The notes under the pieces are model-generated. The model saw only the letters and a list, made by a program, of their open reading frames with translations. It ran no database searches and had not been told where the DNA came from. This document shows, piece by piece, positions 16,184 to 24,173 of a stretch of DNA of 47,359 nucleotides. How positions within the stretch are numbered: position 1 is the first letter of the stretch; every line of letters starts with the position of its first letter. Made by a program: the position numbers and the translations under genes. This stretch comes from Candidatus Omnitrophota bacterium (GTDB lineage Bacteria > Omnitrophota > Gorgyraeia > JAHIPI01), in NCBI GenBank assembly GCA_018894435.1, contig JAHIPI010000024.1, positions 1-47,359 on the forward strand, in the 5' to 3' direction.

Positions 16184-16702
16184 TCATCTACAAATAATTT
16201 CTTTGAGCGCTCGTTGATATACCGCCGTTTCGGTCAATTGGCTTGTATCAATATAATAATTTGCCGGAATTTTTTGAAAGCGCTTAAAAAGTTTTCGGAC
16301 AAATTCATACTTACTTTTATATTTAGCGCTGTAAAGCCATCTATTTCTACGATCTTCCTTTTTCTTTTTCCGGATCCGCAAAGCAAGGGTTTTCCGCGAT
16401 GCTTCCAGTTTAATCGTAAACATCTGCTCGAAAGGTAATGCCGCCCTCAAGAATGCTTCCCTGCAATTTAATCCAGTAGTTTCAAGTATGCAATTCTTCC
16501 ACCTGTACCGTGATAGCTCCCGAAATAACGCAACCCATGCATCGGCTTCACCGATGGACGTTTGCGAAAATCGCGCCCTGTGGTAACCGATACGAATCAC
16601 CGGCACTTTTAATACCTTACTCAATCTTCGAGCTAACGCCGTCTTCCCGGCACCCGGCAAGCCGATGATGTGGATAATGGGAATGGTATTACTTTTCTTC
16701 AT
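16184..16702 (-). CDS. P-loop kinase-like NTPase (172 aa)
   Basis: The Walker A motif GLPGAGKT (residues 14-21) lies near the N-terminus, followed by a small alpha/beta kinase core with CILETTGL as a Walker-B-like strand and a basic lid-like helical stretch (LRIRKKKKEDRRNR). The size and order fit the adenylate/shikimate/zeta-toxin-like group of small-molecule kinases. The substrate cannot be read from sequence. The gene begins 10 bases after the TIM-barrel gene and ends 9 bases before the GHKL gene, so the three are almost certainly co-transcribed. Confidence 0.8.
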   Translation of the reverse strand: MKKSNTIPIIHIIGLPGAGKTALARRLSKVLKVPVIRIGYHRARFSQTSIGEADAWVALFRELSRYRWKNCILETTGLNCREAFLRAALPFEQMFTIKLEASRKTLALRIRKKKKEDRRNRWLYSAKYKSKYEFVRKLFKRFQKIPANYYIDTSQLTETAVYQRALKEIICR

Positions 16703-16712
16703 GCACTTGCCT

Positions 16713-17420
16713 TCATCGCATTGTCTTTAACAATTTCAAATCGTTTAACATTCGATCGTGAAATTCGAATAGATACTCCAAGACCACGTTCCCGTCCCAT
16801 TTGCTTTCGATAAGATAGCTTACCACATCTTTACAAAACGTATCAATTGGCAGATGTTGTTTATTCCCTTCTTTGGCCGAAAGATGGACATTCTTAATAT
16901 TTTGTTGGTAGTCCTTAAACAAGCGCCATATTGTTTTTTCATCCAATATATGTGAGGTATCAAGGGTCATCGGCAAATTGAAACTGACCGTTTCATCGGG
17001 AGTAAACACTCGTCTTTTGCCTTCAAAGGTTTCAATACAAAAAACAACTTCGCCGTTATACAAACCAGTAAAATATTCTAAATTTTTAAGCGCTTCTTCC
17101 TGAATCCTCTTATCTTTATTGACATTGTTGGGATGGAGTGTAATAGACCTAGCCCCAAGCGCCTTTGCAAAATCAGCTATTTCCTTTCCCCATATCTTAA
17201 ATCTTTCATCAGTAATGGGAGCCTGAACAGCATGTATGCCAATTACCGTTGTGTTATAAGATTTTATCTTCTCGGCAATCTCCGACAGGTGCCGTCTCAC
17301 CGGTTCATGTATATCCCAGTAATAAGGCAGAGCTACCTCAACGGGTACTCTTATGTTCGCATATCTTTCTTCAATTTGTTCAATCCTATCAAATGATTGC
17401 CTGATTCCAAACTTGATCAT
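16713..17420 (-). CDS. Xylose-isomerase-like TIM-barrel protein (AP endonuclease 2 family)
   Basis: This 235-residue TIM-barrel protein is of the sugar-phosphate isomerase/AP endonuclease IV-like group. Metal-ligand candidates appear at strand ends: SITLHPNN, VFCIETFEG, MTLDTSHI, KNVHLSAKEG and VVLEYLFEFHD. In relatives such His, Glu and Asp residues bind two or three divalent metals. The ATG shares its first base with the last base of the AbiEii stop codon (TAATG), implying translational coupling. Members act as sugar isomerases, epimerases or DNA-repair endonucleases; in this context a role in nucleotide, sugar or nucleic-acid metabolism within a defence-like cluster is possible but unproven. 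Confidence 0.8.
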   Translation of the reverse strand: MIKFGIRQSFDRIEQIEERYANIRVPVEVALPYYWDIHEPVRRHLSEIAEKIKSYNTTVIGIHAVQAPITDERFKIWGKEIADFAKALGARSITLHPNNVNKDKRIQEEALKNLEYFTGLYNGEVVFCIETFEGKRRVFTPDETVSFNLPMTLDTSHILDEKTIWRLFKDYQQNIKNVHLSAKEGNKQHLPIDTFCKDVVSYLIESKWDGNVVLEYLFEFHDRMLNDLKLLKTMR

Positions 17421-17469
17421 TATTTCACGTTTTCCATCGCTTTGTTAATCCGTTTCAGTGCGGTGTCAA
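17386..17469 (-). repeat. 84-bp direct repeat, intact copy
   Basis: This is the functional copy of the junction, spanning the last codons of the AbiEii gene and the first codons of the TIM-barrel gene. It matches 14271-14354 at roughly 82 percent identity without gaps. Confidence 0.85.
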
Positions 17470-18298
17470 GATTAAAATTTTCCTGCTCATCAGGCGTTAA
17501 GACGTCAAATAATTCTTTTTCGATGCGCAAACGCATGTCTTTGATTTCATCCTCCGTACGTCCGAGATTGACACGATATTTCGATAGGTCTGTATTACCC
17601 CTGTCTTCCTCGATTTTTTTCCTAAAAAGCTTCATGACTTCTTTATCTGCCAGGTTGAAGTTGTGCCGCAAAATAAAATCAAGGTCATAAAAATCGCGTG
17701 GAGCGATGATCTTTCTTAAGGCCGCGGCGCGCAATTTCTCGCTTACGACCTCTTTTAAAGAAAGACAAGTCACTCTGCCTGCGTCAAACAGCGGTTCCTT
17801 GGTAAAGGGGTGTAAAAACTTATGCTGCACCGTTTTCTTCTCGACAGGGCAAATCGGGTTAAACCTAAGCCCGATTTCAAACTTGATTATATGCTCTGCC
17901 GGCTGAATGGCTGATTTATACGCAAAGTAATAAATATACTGCTTGGACTCATTGCGTCCGGCTTTTTCCGCGTCATCTATGCGCATATCAAGTTGCTTGG
18001 CAAATCCTGCGATCTTATCCTTTACCGGCTGTATGGATTTACGCCGATTGCCCCGAGTCGTCGTATACTCCGGCAGAAGCATGCTAAAATCCAAATCCTC
18101 GCTCAAACGATAATACGAATAATAGATCTTATTGAGGCACGTACCGCCCTTTAAAATAAGGCCGTCCGAAAGCTCGTGCACCCTGGAAAGGATCAGCGTC
18201 ATATAATAATCCTTTTCAAGAAGCGGCGCTCTGAATCCGGTGCGCTGAACCGTAATATTTATAACATCGATAAATTGATCTTTATCCTCGTGGATCAT
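17420..18298 (-). CDS. AbiEii-type nucleotidyltransferase toxin
   Basis: This 292-residue protein of the AbiEii/AbiGii family shows the hallmark LILKGGTCLNKIYY (GG at residues 51-52), then RLSEDLDFSM with metal ligands D68 and D70, and later SLKEVVSEKLRAAALR...RDFYDLDFIL, the conserved Lys and Asp region. Known AbiEii proteins are GTP- or CTP-using nucleotidyltransferases that cause reversible growth arrest and form type IV toxin-antitoxin pairs with AbiEi. The gene overlaps the antitoxin gene by 17 bases and the TIM-barrel gene by one base. Its 3' end is the sequence duplicated at 14305-14355. Confidence 0.92.
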   Translation of the reverse strand: MIHEDKDQFIDVINITVQRTGFRAPLLEKDYYMTLILSRVHELSDGLILKGGTCLNKIYYSYYRLSEDLDFSMLLPEYTTTRGNRRKSIQPVKDKIAGFAKQLDMRIDDAEKAGRNESKQYIYYFAYKSAIQPAEHIIKFEIGLRFNPICPVEKKTVQHKFLHPFTKEPLFDAGRVTCLSLKEVVSEKLRAAALRKIIAPRDFYDLDFILRHNFNLADKEVMKLFRKKIEEDRGNTDLSKYRVNLGRTEDEIKDMRLRIEKELFDVLTPDEQENFNLDTALKRINKAMENVK

Positions 18299-19079
18299 TA
18301 ATAATGACTCTCCATTTTTTATTGAGCTTGCCTTTGAACAAACCGGTGAATGAACCTATTGCCGTATCTTCAATGCTCTTCACTAGAGGCGCCATGGCGT
18401 CACTAGAATACCCCATTTCTTCTAATAGGACACCGATCCTCTTGCGGGTTTTTATGTTGGGGAATTTTGCCGCAAAACGGATGAACTTCTTGAGATTGCA
18501 GCGCTCTTTCTTGAGCTCGCGTTTAAGGATTTCAAGAGCGCTCATTATTCCGCCGACCGGCTTATTAAAATACACTAAATCCACCAGCGTGCGCTCCAGT
18601 GAGCTAATAATGACTTCTCTGCCTTCAATATCGATCTTTTCTAAACCATACATCCGGCTTTCCGGGATCCTTAGAAAGTTAAACGCTACCTGGCATATTT
18701 TCTTTTTTCGCTGCAATGAGGTATTCAAAACATACACCACCTGAAAGAGCTGCTCCGTCAAGCTGTAGTAGTTGTACATCGTGGAATAACCGATATAATA
18801 ATTGCCTTTCGGGAAGAATTGCGGCGGGATAAGCATTTCGTTGACGGCCGCTCCCTTTTCGCCATACTCAAGGGGCGAGAAAACATATACCCCTCTTTTA
18901 ATGGTGGAAAAGATACCTTTCTTTTTCAGGCGATATACAGTTTTATTGCGCTCGATATCGTCGAACTTAAAGAGGGTGTTCAAATCTTCTTTAGTAACAA
19001 TGCGCTTTTTCTCGTAGGAAAGGCGGGAAATAACCTCGATTTCCTTCTCGCCCAGACGAGTCCTTTTTTTATTATCCAT
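18282..19079 (-). CDS. AbiEi-type antitoxin/regulator
   Basis: This protein of about 265 residues has an N-terminal winged helix (residues about 10-70: VTKEDLNTLF...VYRLKKKGIFSTIKRGVYVFSP), as in AbiEi antitoxins, which repress their own promoter. A C-terminal antitoxin domain follows, with the signature YYIGYSTMYNYYSLTEQ and ISSLERTLVDLVYF. The start at 19079 is preferred because AAGGGGG lies about 5 bases upstream; an in-frame ATG-like start further up lacks this. It is encoded just before the AbiEii toxin, overlapping it by 17 bases, the standard AbiE order. Confidence 0.9.
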   Translation of the reverse strand: MDNKKRTRLGEKEIEVISRLSYEKKRIVTKEDLNTLFKFDDIERNKTVYRLKKKGIFSTIKRGVYVFSPLEYGEKGAAVNEMLIPPQFFPKGNYYIGYSTMYNYYSLTEQLFQVVYVLNTSLQRKKKICQVAFNFLRIPESRMYGLEKIDIEGREVIISSLERTLVDLVYFNKPVGGIMSALEILKRELKKERCNLKKFIRFAAKFPNIKTRKRIGVLLEEMGYSSDAMAPLVKSIEDTAIGSFTGLFKGKLNKKWRVIINDPRG

Positions 19080-19121
19080 AATACCCCCTTGAGGAATTAT
19101 CATTAATTACTTTATAGATAC

Positions 19122-19149
19122 AAGATACCATATTCCCGCTACAAGTCAA
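19122..19149 (-). promoter_or_regulatory. Probable promoter of the AbiE-headed cluster
   Basis: On the minus strand TTGACT (19144-19149) is followed by TATCTT (19122-19127) with a 16-base spacer, 43 bases upstream of the AbiEi start. AbiEi proteins bind inverted repeats near such promoters; no clear inverted repeat was recognised here. Confidence 0.45.
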
Positions 19150-19176
19150 TAAAAATCTGACCCGATTATAAATCGC

Positions 19177-19204
19177 TTGCTATAGTATAAAAATATTGTA
19201 TAAT
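19177..19204 (+). promoter_or_regulatory. Probable promoter of the plus-strand glycosyltransferase
   Basis: TTGCTA (19177-19182) and TATAAT (19199-19204) are separated by 16 bases. The start codon at 19214 is only 9 bases after the -10 element and has no ribosome binding site, so this promoter would give a leaderless or nearly leaderless mRNA. A weaker alternative -10 (TATAGT at 19181) would give a longer leader. Confidence 0.5.
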
Positions 19205-19213
19205 AATACTGCT

Positions 19214-20932
19214 ATGAAGCTAACTGATAACTCGATAAAGATCCTGTTATTTGCCGTTTGCGCGATTATGTTTTTGTACCACCTCGGCAGTGCTCTTCCC
19301 ATAATAGAGATGGAGAAATTCTATTTCCAGAGCGTAAAGGAGATGTTCTCAGGGCACGACTGGATAACCCCATATTACCACGGTCAATTCAGGTTCGCCA
19401 AGCCCATCCTCTTCTACTGGTGCGTCAGTCTCTCCTATATTGTGTTCGGTATTAATAATTTTGCCGCGCGTTTTCCTTCGGCAGTCTTCGCCATCTTTAC
19501 GATAATCCTTACTTATAGTATAGGCAGGAGGCTCTTCAATCAAAAGACAGGGTTATTGGCCGCGCTCATGGCCGCTACGTTCCCTATATTTTTCATGTAC
19601 GCGCGGTATTCTTCGCCCGACATAGCGATGACATTTTTAATAACCTTTGCCATGTATCTTTTTATAAGAAAATCTTTTATCCCCTTTTTCGTCGTACTGG
19701 GGCTCGCCATGGCGACAAAAGGGCCGTTGGGATTTATCATCCCTCTCGTCGCTGTCTCGGCCTATATGATCAGCACAAAAGACCGGGCGACCCTTAAGTC
19801 AATGAATATGCCGCTCGGTATTGCAATCATCGCGGCAATAGGCCTTCCGTGGTATATATTGATGTACAAACTGCACGGAGACGTATATCTCAACCATATA
19901 ATCGCTAAAGAGGCACTGGAGCGGATGTTCTATTCTCCCGGAGACAAAACGGGATCTGCGGCCCTTTTGAACTACGCTAAACACTTCTTCGATTACGTAC
20001 CGGCCCTTTTGGCGTTTTTTATTCCGCATTCGCTCTTTTTGCCGGCATCGCTTATTGATGCTTTTAAAAATAAGAAAAGGCCCGCGGCCGAAAAAGATTC
20101 TTACAAGTTGGTCTTAAGCTTTTTTCTCACCATATTTGTACTTTTCACTCTTATCTCATCAAAGATATACCACTATATGCTGCCGATATCACCGTTTTTT
20201 GCCATTCTTGTCGCCGCATATCTAACCAGGTTAGAAGAGAGCGGGTCTTTATTCAAATCGCCGAATTTCAGGGTAATGTACACGCTTGTGATAATAACTT
20301 ATTCGTTAGGCATAACGGTCCTTCTCTACACGATGAGGCATCTTTATCCTGCCCAAGTGCCGCTCTACAATTACGGACTTATTTTTGTGCCTTTGCTTTT
20401 GGCCGTACCGTATTGGAAGAAAAAAGGTTCCGTGGCGCTCTTCGCGATACCGCTTGCAACGGCCATAGTCATGATATTTTTTGCCGGGAAGGCGCTGCCT
20501 CTATTAAACGACAATAGCCTTTCCGTGTTCGCCGATGAAATAAAAGTGACACTGAAAGAGGGCGACAGGGTAGGCGTAGGGTCTATGGACATCAGCCAGC
20601 AGCGGCTCGGCTTATATCTGAACATGCGAATTGAAGAAGTGAATGTAAAATGGAAAGATACGGAGAAGGCCCTGCCCGCGCACAGGCAAAAATTGGAGCA
20701 ATTTATTAATTCCGGCGCAAAGGTTTACCTTGTGATTTCGGAGGATGATTACAAAAAAGCCGTACCCGATGAGCTTAAACCAAAACTTTTGGTACTCGAC
20801 GAGCGGGATACTTGGAAGTCAAGGCTTAAAAACGGATTTAAGAAAGATACTCTTCGGGATATATTGAACGGAAAAAAGGATCTGCTTCGTGATGTGCTGC
20901 GGCATAAACTCTATTTGCTAACCAATAAGTAA
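19214..20932 (+). CDS. ArnT/PMT-family membrane glycosyltransferase
   Basis: This 572-residue integral membrane protein of the GT39/GT83 type transfers a sugar from a polyprenyl-phosphate carrier to a lipid or protein on the outer face of the inner membrane. The N-terminal half has about a dozen membrane helices. Motifs include HDWITPYYHGQFRFAKPILFYW, with the acidic and KP-x-YW residues of ArnT-like enzymes, and later YARYSSPDIAM. The C-terminal 130 residues form a soluble domain. It is the only clear plus-strand gene in the window and is divergent from the AbiE-headed cluster. The first frame codon at 19196 is less likely than the ATG at 19214, which starts a normal basic-then-hydrophobic N-terminus. 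Confidence 0.85.
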   Translation: MKLTDNSIKILLFAVCAIMFLYHLGSALPIIEMEKFYFQSVKEMFSGHDWITPYYHGQFRFAKPILFYWCVSLSYIVFGINNFAARFPSAVFAIFTIILTYSIGRRLFNQKTGLLAALMAATFPIFFMYARYSSPDIAMTFLITFAMYLFIRKSFIPFFVVLGLAMATKGPLGFIIPLVAVSAYMISTKDRATLKSMNMPLGIAIIAAIGLPWYILMYKLHGDVYLNHIIAKEALERMFYSPGDKTGSAALLNYAKHFFDYVPALLAFFIPHSLFLPASLIDAFKNKKRPAAEKDSYKLVLSFFLTIFVLFTLISSKIYHYMLPISPFFAILVAAYLTRLEESGSLFKSPNFRVMYTLVIITYSLGITVLLYTMRHLYPAQVPLYNYGLIFVPLLLAVPYWKKKGSVALFAIPLATAIVMIFFAGKALPLLNDNSLSVFADEIKVTLKEGDRVGVGSMDISQQRLGLYLNMRIEEVNVKWKDTEKALPAHRQKLEQFINSGAKVYLVISEDDYKKAVPDELKPKLLVLDERDTWKSRLKNGFKKDTLRDILNGKKDLLRDVLRHKLYLLTNK

Positions 20933-20942
20933 GTACTTACTT
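20927..20942. repeat. 16-bp palindrome across two convergent stop codons
   Basis: AAGTAAGTACTTACTT is a perfect palindrome that includes the TAA of the plus-strand glycosyltransferase (20930-20932) and the TAA of the minus-strand epimerase (20937-20939). It has no loop or T-run, so it is a poor terminator by itself. Confidence 0.6.
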
Positions 20943-22010
20943 CTCCCCCTGCCAGCGCTCCACATTCAAATCATAAATCTCGCCAAGGATTTTCGGCACA
21001 TCATATTCTATGTGCCAGGCGGGATAGTGGCTCATAAACTTCGCGACGCTCGATATCCACCACATATGGTCGCCGACGCGGTTCGTATCGGAATAAGTCC
21101 ACTTCATTTTCTTCGCGGTAATTTCTTCGCATATCTTGACAGCTTCCAACATGGAGCAGTTTGAGTATCTTGCCCCTCCCATATTGTAGACTTCTCCCGC
21201 GCGCGGCGCCTTAAAGAATTCATGAAAGGCGCGTATCAGGTCGTTGCTATGAATATTGTCCCGCACCTGTTTGCCTTTGTAGCCGAAGACGGTGTAGGGT
21301 TCGTCTTTTGCGGCGCACTTCATAAGATAGGCGAGAAAGCCGTGCAGCTGGGTGGGCGAATGGCGCGGCCCCGTAAGACAGCCGCCGCGAAAAGAGGCCG
21401 TATACATCCCGAAATAGCGGCCGTATTCCTGCACCAATATATCAGCGGCAACTTTTGACGCACCGAAGAGACTGTGCAGATTCTGGTCTATGGACATATC
21501 TTCTCGTATGCCTTCATGATAGGTGTGGCTCGGGTCTATTTCAAAACGATATTCCTTCTCAATCAATGGCAGGCGGTTCGGGGTATCGCCGTAAACTTTA
21601 TTGGTAGAGGTAAAAATAAATACCGCCTTCGGGGCATGGAGGCGTGCCGCTTCCAGTATATTGAGCGTGCCATTGGCATTTACCGTAAAATCCGTTATCG
21701 GCTCGCGCGCGGCCCAGTCGTGCGACGGCTGCGCGGCAGTATGTATTATAAGTTTTATGTCGGAGGCGTACTTTTTGAATATCTTTTCTATTGCGGCGTA
21801 ATCTCTTATGTCGGCGTCTACATGGCAGTATTTCTTGCCGAGCTCCTTTTCCAGATGTTCGCGCTGCCATTTGGTGGAGGCGTTGTCGCCGAAAAATGTG
21901 CGACGCATGTCGTTATCTATCCCGACCACATCAAAACCTAAGCGGACAAAAAACGCCGATGCCTCCGAGCCTATCAATCCGGCCGAACCTGTTATTATCG
22001 CGACACTCAT
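20937..22010 (-). CDS. NAD-dependent nucleotide-sugar epimerase, CDP-tyvelose epimerase-like
   Basis: This 357-residue extended SDR enzyme has the NAD-binding motif TGSAGLIGS at residues 7-15. The opening [18 protein letters not shown] closely fits the CDP-paratose/tyvelose 2-epimerase group. [16 protein letters not shown] and [18 protein letters not shown] follow. In the active-site YxxxK motif the Tyr is replaced by Phe (SLFGASK); a nearby Tyr may substitute, or the enzyme may use another mechanism. It is the last gene of the glycosyltransferase run and probably prepares a sugar nucleotide for glycan synthesis. The exact substrate is not clear. Confidence 0.82.
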   Translation of the reverse strand: MSVAIITGSAGLIGSEASAFFVRLGFDVVGIDNDMRRTFFGDNASTKWQREHLEKELGKKYCHVDADIRDYAAIEKIFKKYASDIKLIIHTAAQPSHDWAAREPITDFTVNANGTLNILEAARLHAPKAVFIFTSTNKVYGDTPNRLPLIEKEYRFEIDPSHTYHEGIREDMSIDQNLHSLFGASKVAADILVQEYGRYFGMYTASFRGGCLTGPRHSPTQLHGFLAYLMKCAAKDEPYTVFGYKGKQVRDNIHSNDLIRAFHEFFKAPRAGEVYNMGGARYSNCSMLEAVKICEEITAKKMKWTYSDTNRVGDHMWWISSVAKFMSHYPAWHIEYDVPKILGEIYDLNVERWQGEK

Positions 22011-22061
22011 ATTTATCCTTCCGATTTCTAACCTGGTTAGATCTGTCAGGTTAGAGCAGGC

Positions 22062-22805
22062 TTATTTTTTACAATAATCATTTTTTTTAAACAACGCAAG
22101 CCACAATGCATAAAACATCACCTGCACGTAGCCCCATCCGACCTGAAAGAGCTTAAATTTAGATTTTCCCATCTGGGGGCTGCGGTTGATCCAGGCGACC
22201 GGCACCTCGCCTACCTCGTAGCCGAATATTATAGGCAAGATTCCCGTCTCGGCGTTCATCGAAAAACCGCCGCTTTTCCACGGCATCTTCCGCACGATGT
22301 CCGCCTTATAAAGTTTAAAATTGTTGGTGAGGTCTTTCTGCTTTATACCGAAAATGATCCGCACAATAGCGTGCCATCCGCGGTTCATAAGTTTCTTATC
22401 CCCGGGGTAGCCCACGAGCCGGCCGCCTTCTGTAAAGCGCGACCCTATGACTCCGTCGAGTGATTTCTTCTCCAGCTCATTTATCATCGCGCGTACATCT
22501 TTGACATTTTCCAGAAAATCGCTGTCCATGGAAAGGACGTATTCGGCCCTGGGACTTACATTACGAAAACCCGTCCTAATTGCGTACCCAACACCCGAAG
22601 GAGCCCCTTTTCTTACGAGTTTGACTTTGCCGCTATTTTTCGCCCGCGATCCTACGACAGCGGAAGTGTTGTCGGTGCTTGAGTCGTCAACGGCAACGAT
22701 CTCCAGAAGCTCTTTATCATAATTGGCAAGAAGGGCATCTATCATCTCACCTATCACCGCTTCTTCGTTATGTGCGATTAAGACTATGGAGAGGTTCTCT
22801 TTCAC
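22062..22805 (-). CDS. Family 2 glycosyltransferase, dolichyl-phosphate-sugar synthase-like
   Basis: This 247-residue GT-A enzyme has the N-terminal pattern LSIVLIAHNEEAVIG, then VAVDDSSTDNT, then LSMDSDF, giving the nucleotide-sugar and metal-binding acidic residues. It resembles polyprenyl-phosphate sugar synthases, which make the lipid-linked donor used by GT39/83/87 enzymes such as its neighbours. The GTG at 22805 is preferred as start: it overlaps the stop of the upstream gene (TAGTG) and has AAAGG nearby; the longer frame to 22874 would add 23 residues with no family resemblance. Confidence 0.85.
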   Translation of the reverse strand: MKENLSIVLIAHNEEAVIGEMIDALLANYDKELLEIVAVDDSSTDNTSAVVGSRAKNSGKVKLVRKGAPSGVGYAIRTGFRNVSPRAEYVLSMDSDFLENVKDVRAMINELEKKSLDGVIGSRFTEGGRLVGYPGDKKLMNRGWHAIVRIIFGIKQKDLTNNFKLYKADIVRKMPWKSGGFSMNAETGILPIIFGYEVGEVPVAWINRSPQMGKSKFKLFQVGWGYVQVMFYALWLALFKKNDYCKK

Positions 22806-24040
22806 TATGCCTTTCTTGTCGCAGGCAACATCAGAGTAGCCACGGCGCCCAGCCAGAAAAGAAGAGTAGTCCAAAAAAGTACGGAGATATTATTTAAGAA
22901 GCGCACCGCGATAGAATAACTCCCTATTATTAAGATAATAGCCAATATCCGCAAAACTGCTTTTTGGTCGGCGGGTGTTTCCGGCCGGCCGATATAGTTG
23001 AATACGGCGAAATATATTACAAAAAGCCAAGCCCATGTGTAATAAATGCAGTACTGCGGCAATAATAACGCCAAAATAAGGAAGATCGCATACTGCAGCC
23101 CCTGAAAAACGTCTTTTCTCCCCTTCCACGCGGCTAGAAGTGAGAAAAATACAATAAGCCCTGCGGAAATCCTGATTATAAAATGGAGCACCACGGGAGG
23201 CAAAAGATACGTAAACTGCCATGTTTTACCGAACGCGAAGAGCTTTCCTACTGCGCTCGGCAGCGACTGACTGCTTGCCCTGAGGTCAATATAACTCGCG
23301 TATGAAGTGGTCAGGGAAAATGGTTTCAGCGTCCGGACAAACCACTCCCTGAGAAGGAAATTATTGAATTCGAACCCGAAAAAGAGAGACGGAACTGCGA
23401 CAAATACAATAAGGAACGCCGGAATAAAACTGATAATATATTCTTTCTTCCTTATAATAAAATACAGCAGGAAAAATACAAGCGGAATATATACTGTTAT
23501 TGCCAGGCTGAACAAAAGCGCCGATATAAAGAGCCTGTTCTCCTTGAAAAGTAGAAGCGCTGCCAGTATAAAGAAAAGCGCCATTATCTTATTCTGGCAA
23601 TTTGCCAGCTCATAACCTATGAGCGGCAAAGTAAGAAGGAAACTTAATTTCAGGTTGTGATTACCGATCTCTTTAGAAGGCGCCGGAATAAGCCTGAGAA
23701 GCATCTTTGCGCTTAACGCGAGCAATAAAACTTGAGTCCAATACCACGCAAGTATGGAAGGGGTAATATTGACGAATTTAAAAGGCTGGTACATTTTACT
23801 TTCGAGCATAAAAGGCCACTGCAGTATGGCAAAACCGGGCGCATAACGGAAAAGCGACCTGTCGACGTCGGTGGGGTTTTCGTAGGGAGTCCTTTGGTTC
23901 TTTATCTGCTCTATCCCGAACAAGCCGACCCTTAAATCCTTGCCGTCTCTCACCACTGTAACTATTGCCAATGAAATTACGAAAGTAACTATTATGATCC
24001 CGAATATAAGTCCGGAATCAATTATCTTTTTAAATATCAC
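22805..24040 (-). CDS. GT87-like integral membrane glycosyltransferase
   Basis: This polytopic membrane protein of about 411 residues has 10 or more helices. An extracytoplasmic segment, PYENPTDVDRSLFRYAPGFAI, with its conserved acidic and RY residues and FRYAP-x-G, is typical of DUF2029/GT87 mannosyltransferases that use polyprenyl-phosphate sugars. GTG at 24040 (GAGG about 8 bases upstream) is the favoured start; a TTG at 24064 would add 8 residues. It lies between the small membrane ORF and the GT2 gene and overlaps both, so these genes form one translational chain. Confidence 0.75.
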   Translation of the reverse strand: MIFKKIIDSGLIFGIIIVTFVISLAIVTVVRDGKDLRVGLFGIEQIKNQRTPYENPTDVDRSLFRYAPGFAILQWPFMLESKMYQPFKFVNITPSILAWYWTQVLLLALSAKMLLRLIPAPSKEIGNHNLKLSFLLTLPLIGYELANCQNKIMALFFILAALLLFKENRLFISALLFSLAITVYIPLVFFLLYFIIRKKEYIISFIPAFLIVFVAVPSLFFGFEFNNFLLREWFVRTLKPFSLTTSYASYIDLRASSQSLPSAVGKLFAFGKTWQFTYLLPPVVLHFIIRISAGLIVFFSLLAAWKGRKDVFQGLQYAIFLILALLLPQYCIYYTWAWLFVIYFAVFNYIGRPETPADQKAVLRILAIILIIGSYSIAVRFLNNISVLFWTTLLFWLGAVATLMLPATRKA

Positions 24041-24158
24041 GCTTTTTCCTCGCCTTTCCGCCAAGGCCTTTTTTGAGTATCCTTGTGAAGCAGAATATAG
24101 CCAATGAGATTATCGCTGCCCAGGAAAATATAATAAAAATCCAGCCGCTCGGCCTCAT
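24030..24158 (-). CDS. Small single-pass membrane protein (42 aa)
   Basis: An ATG at 24156-24158, preceded by AGAAAGG, opens a 42-codon frame. The product has a short polar start (MRPSGW), a strongly hydrophobic helix (IFIIFSWAAIISLAIFCF) and a very basic tail with KKGLGGKARKKRD. It fills the only gap between the TreT gene and the GT87-like gene and overlaps the latter in another frame. I recognise no family. A small membrane partner of the glycosyltransferase is conceivable. Confidence 0.55.
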   Translation of the reverse strand: MRPSGWIFIIFSWAAIISLAIFCFTRILKKGLGGKARKKRDI

Positions 24159-24173
24159 AGGAGCCTTTCTCGT

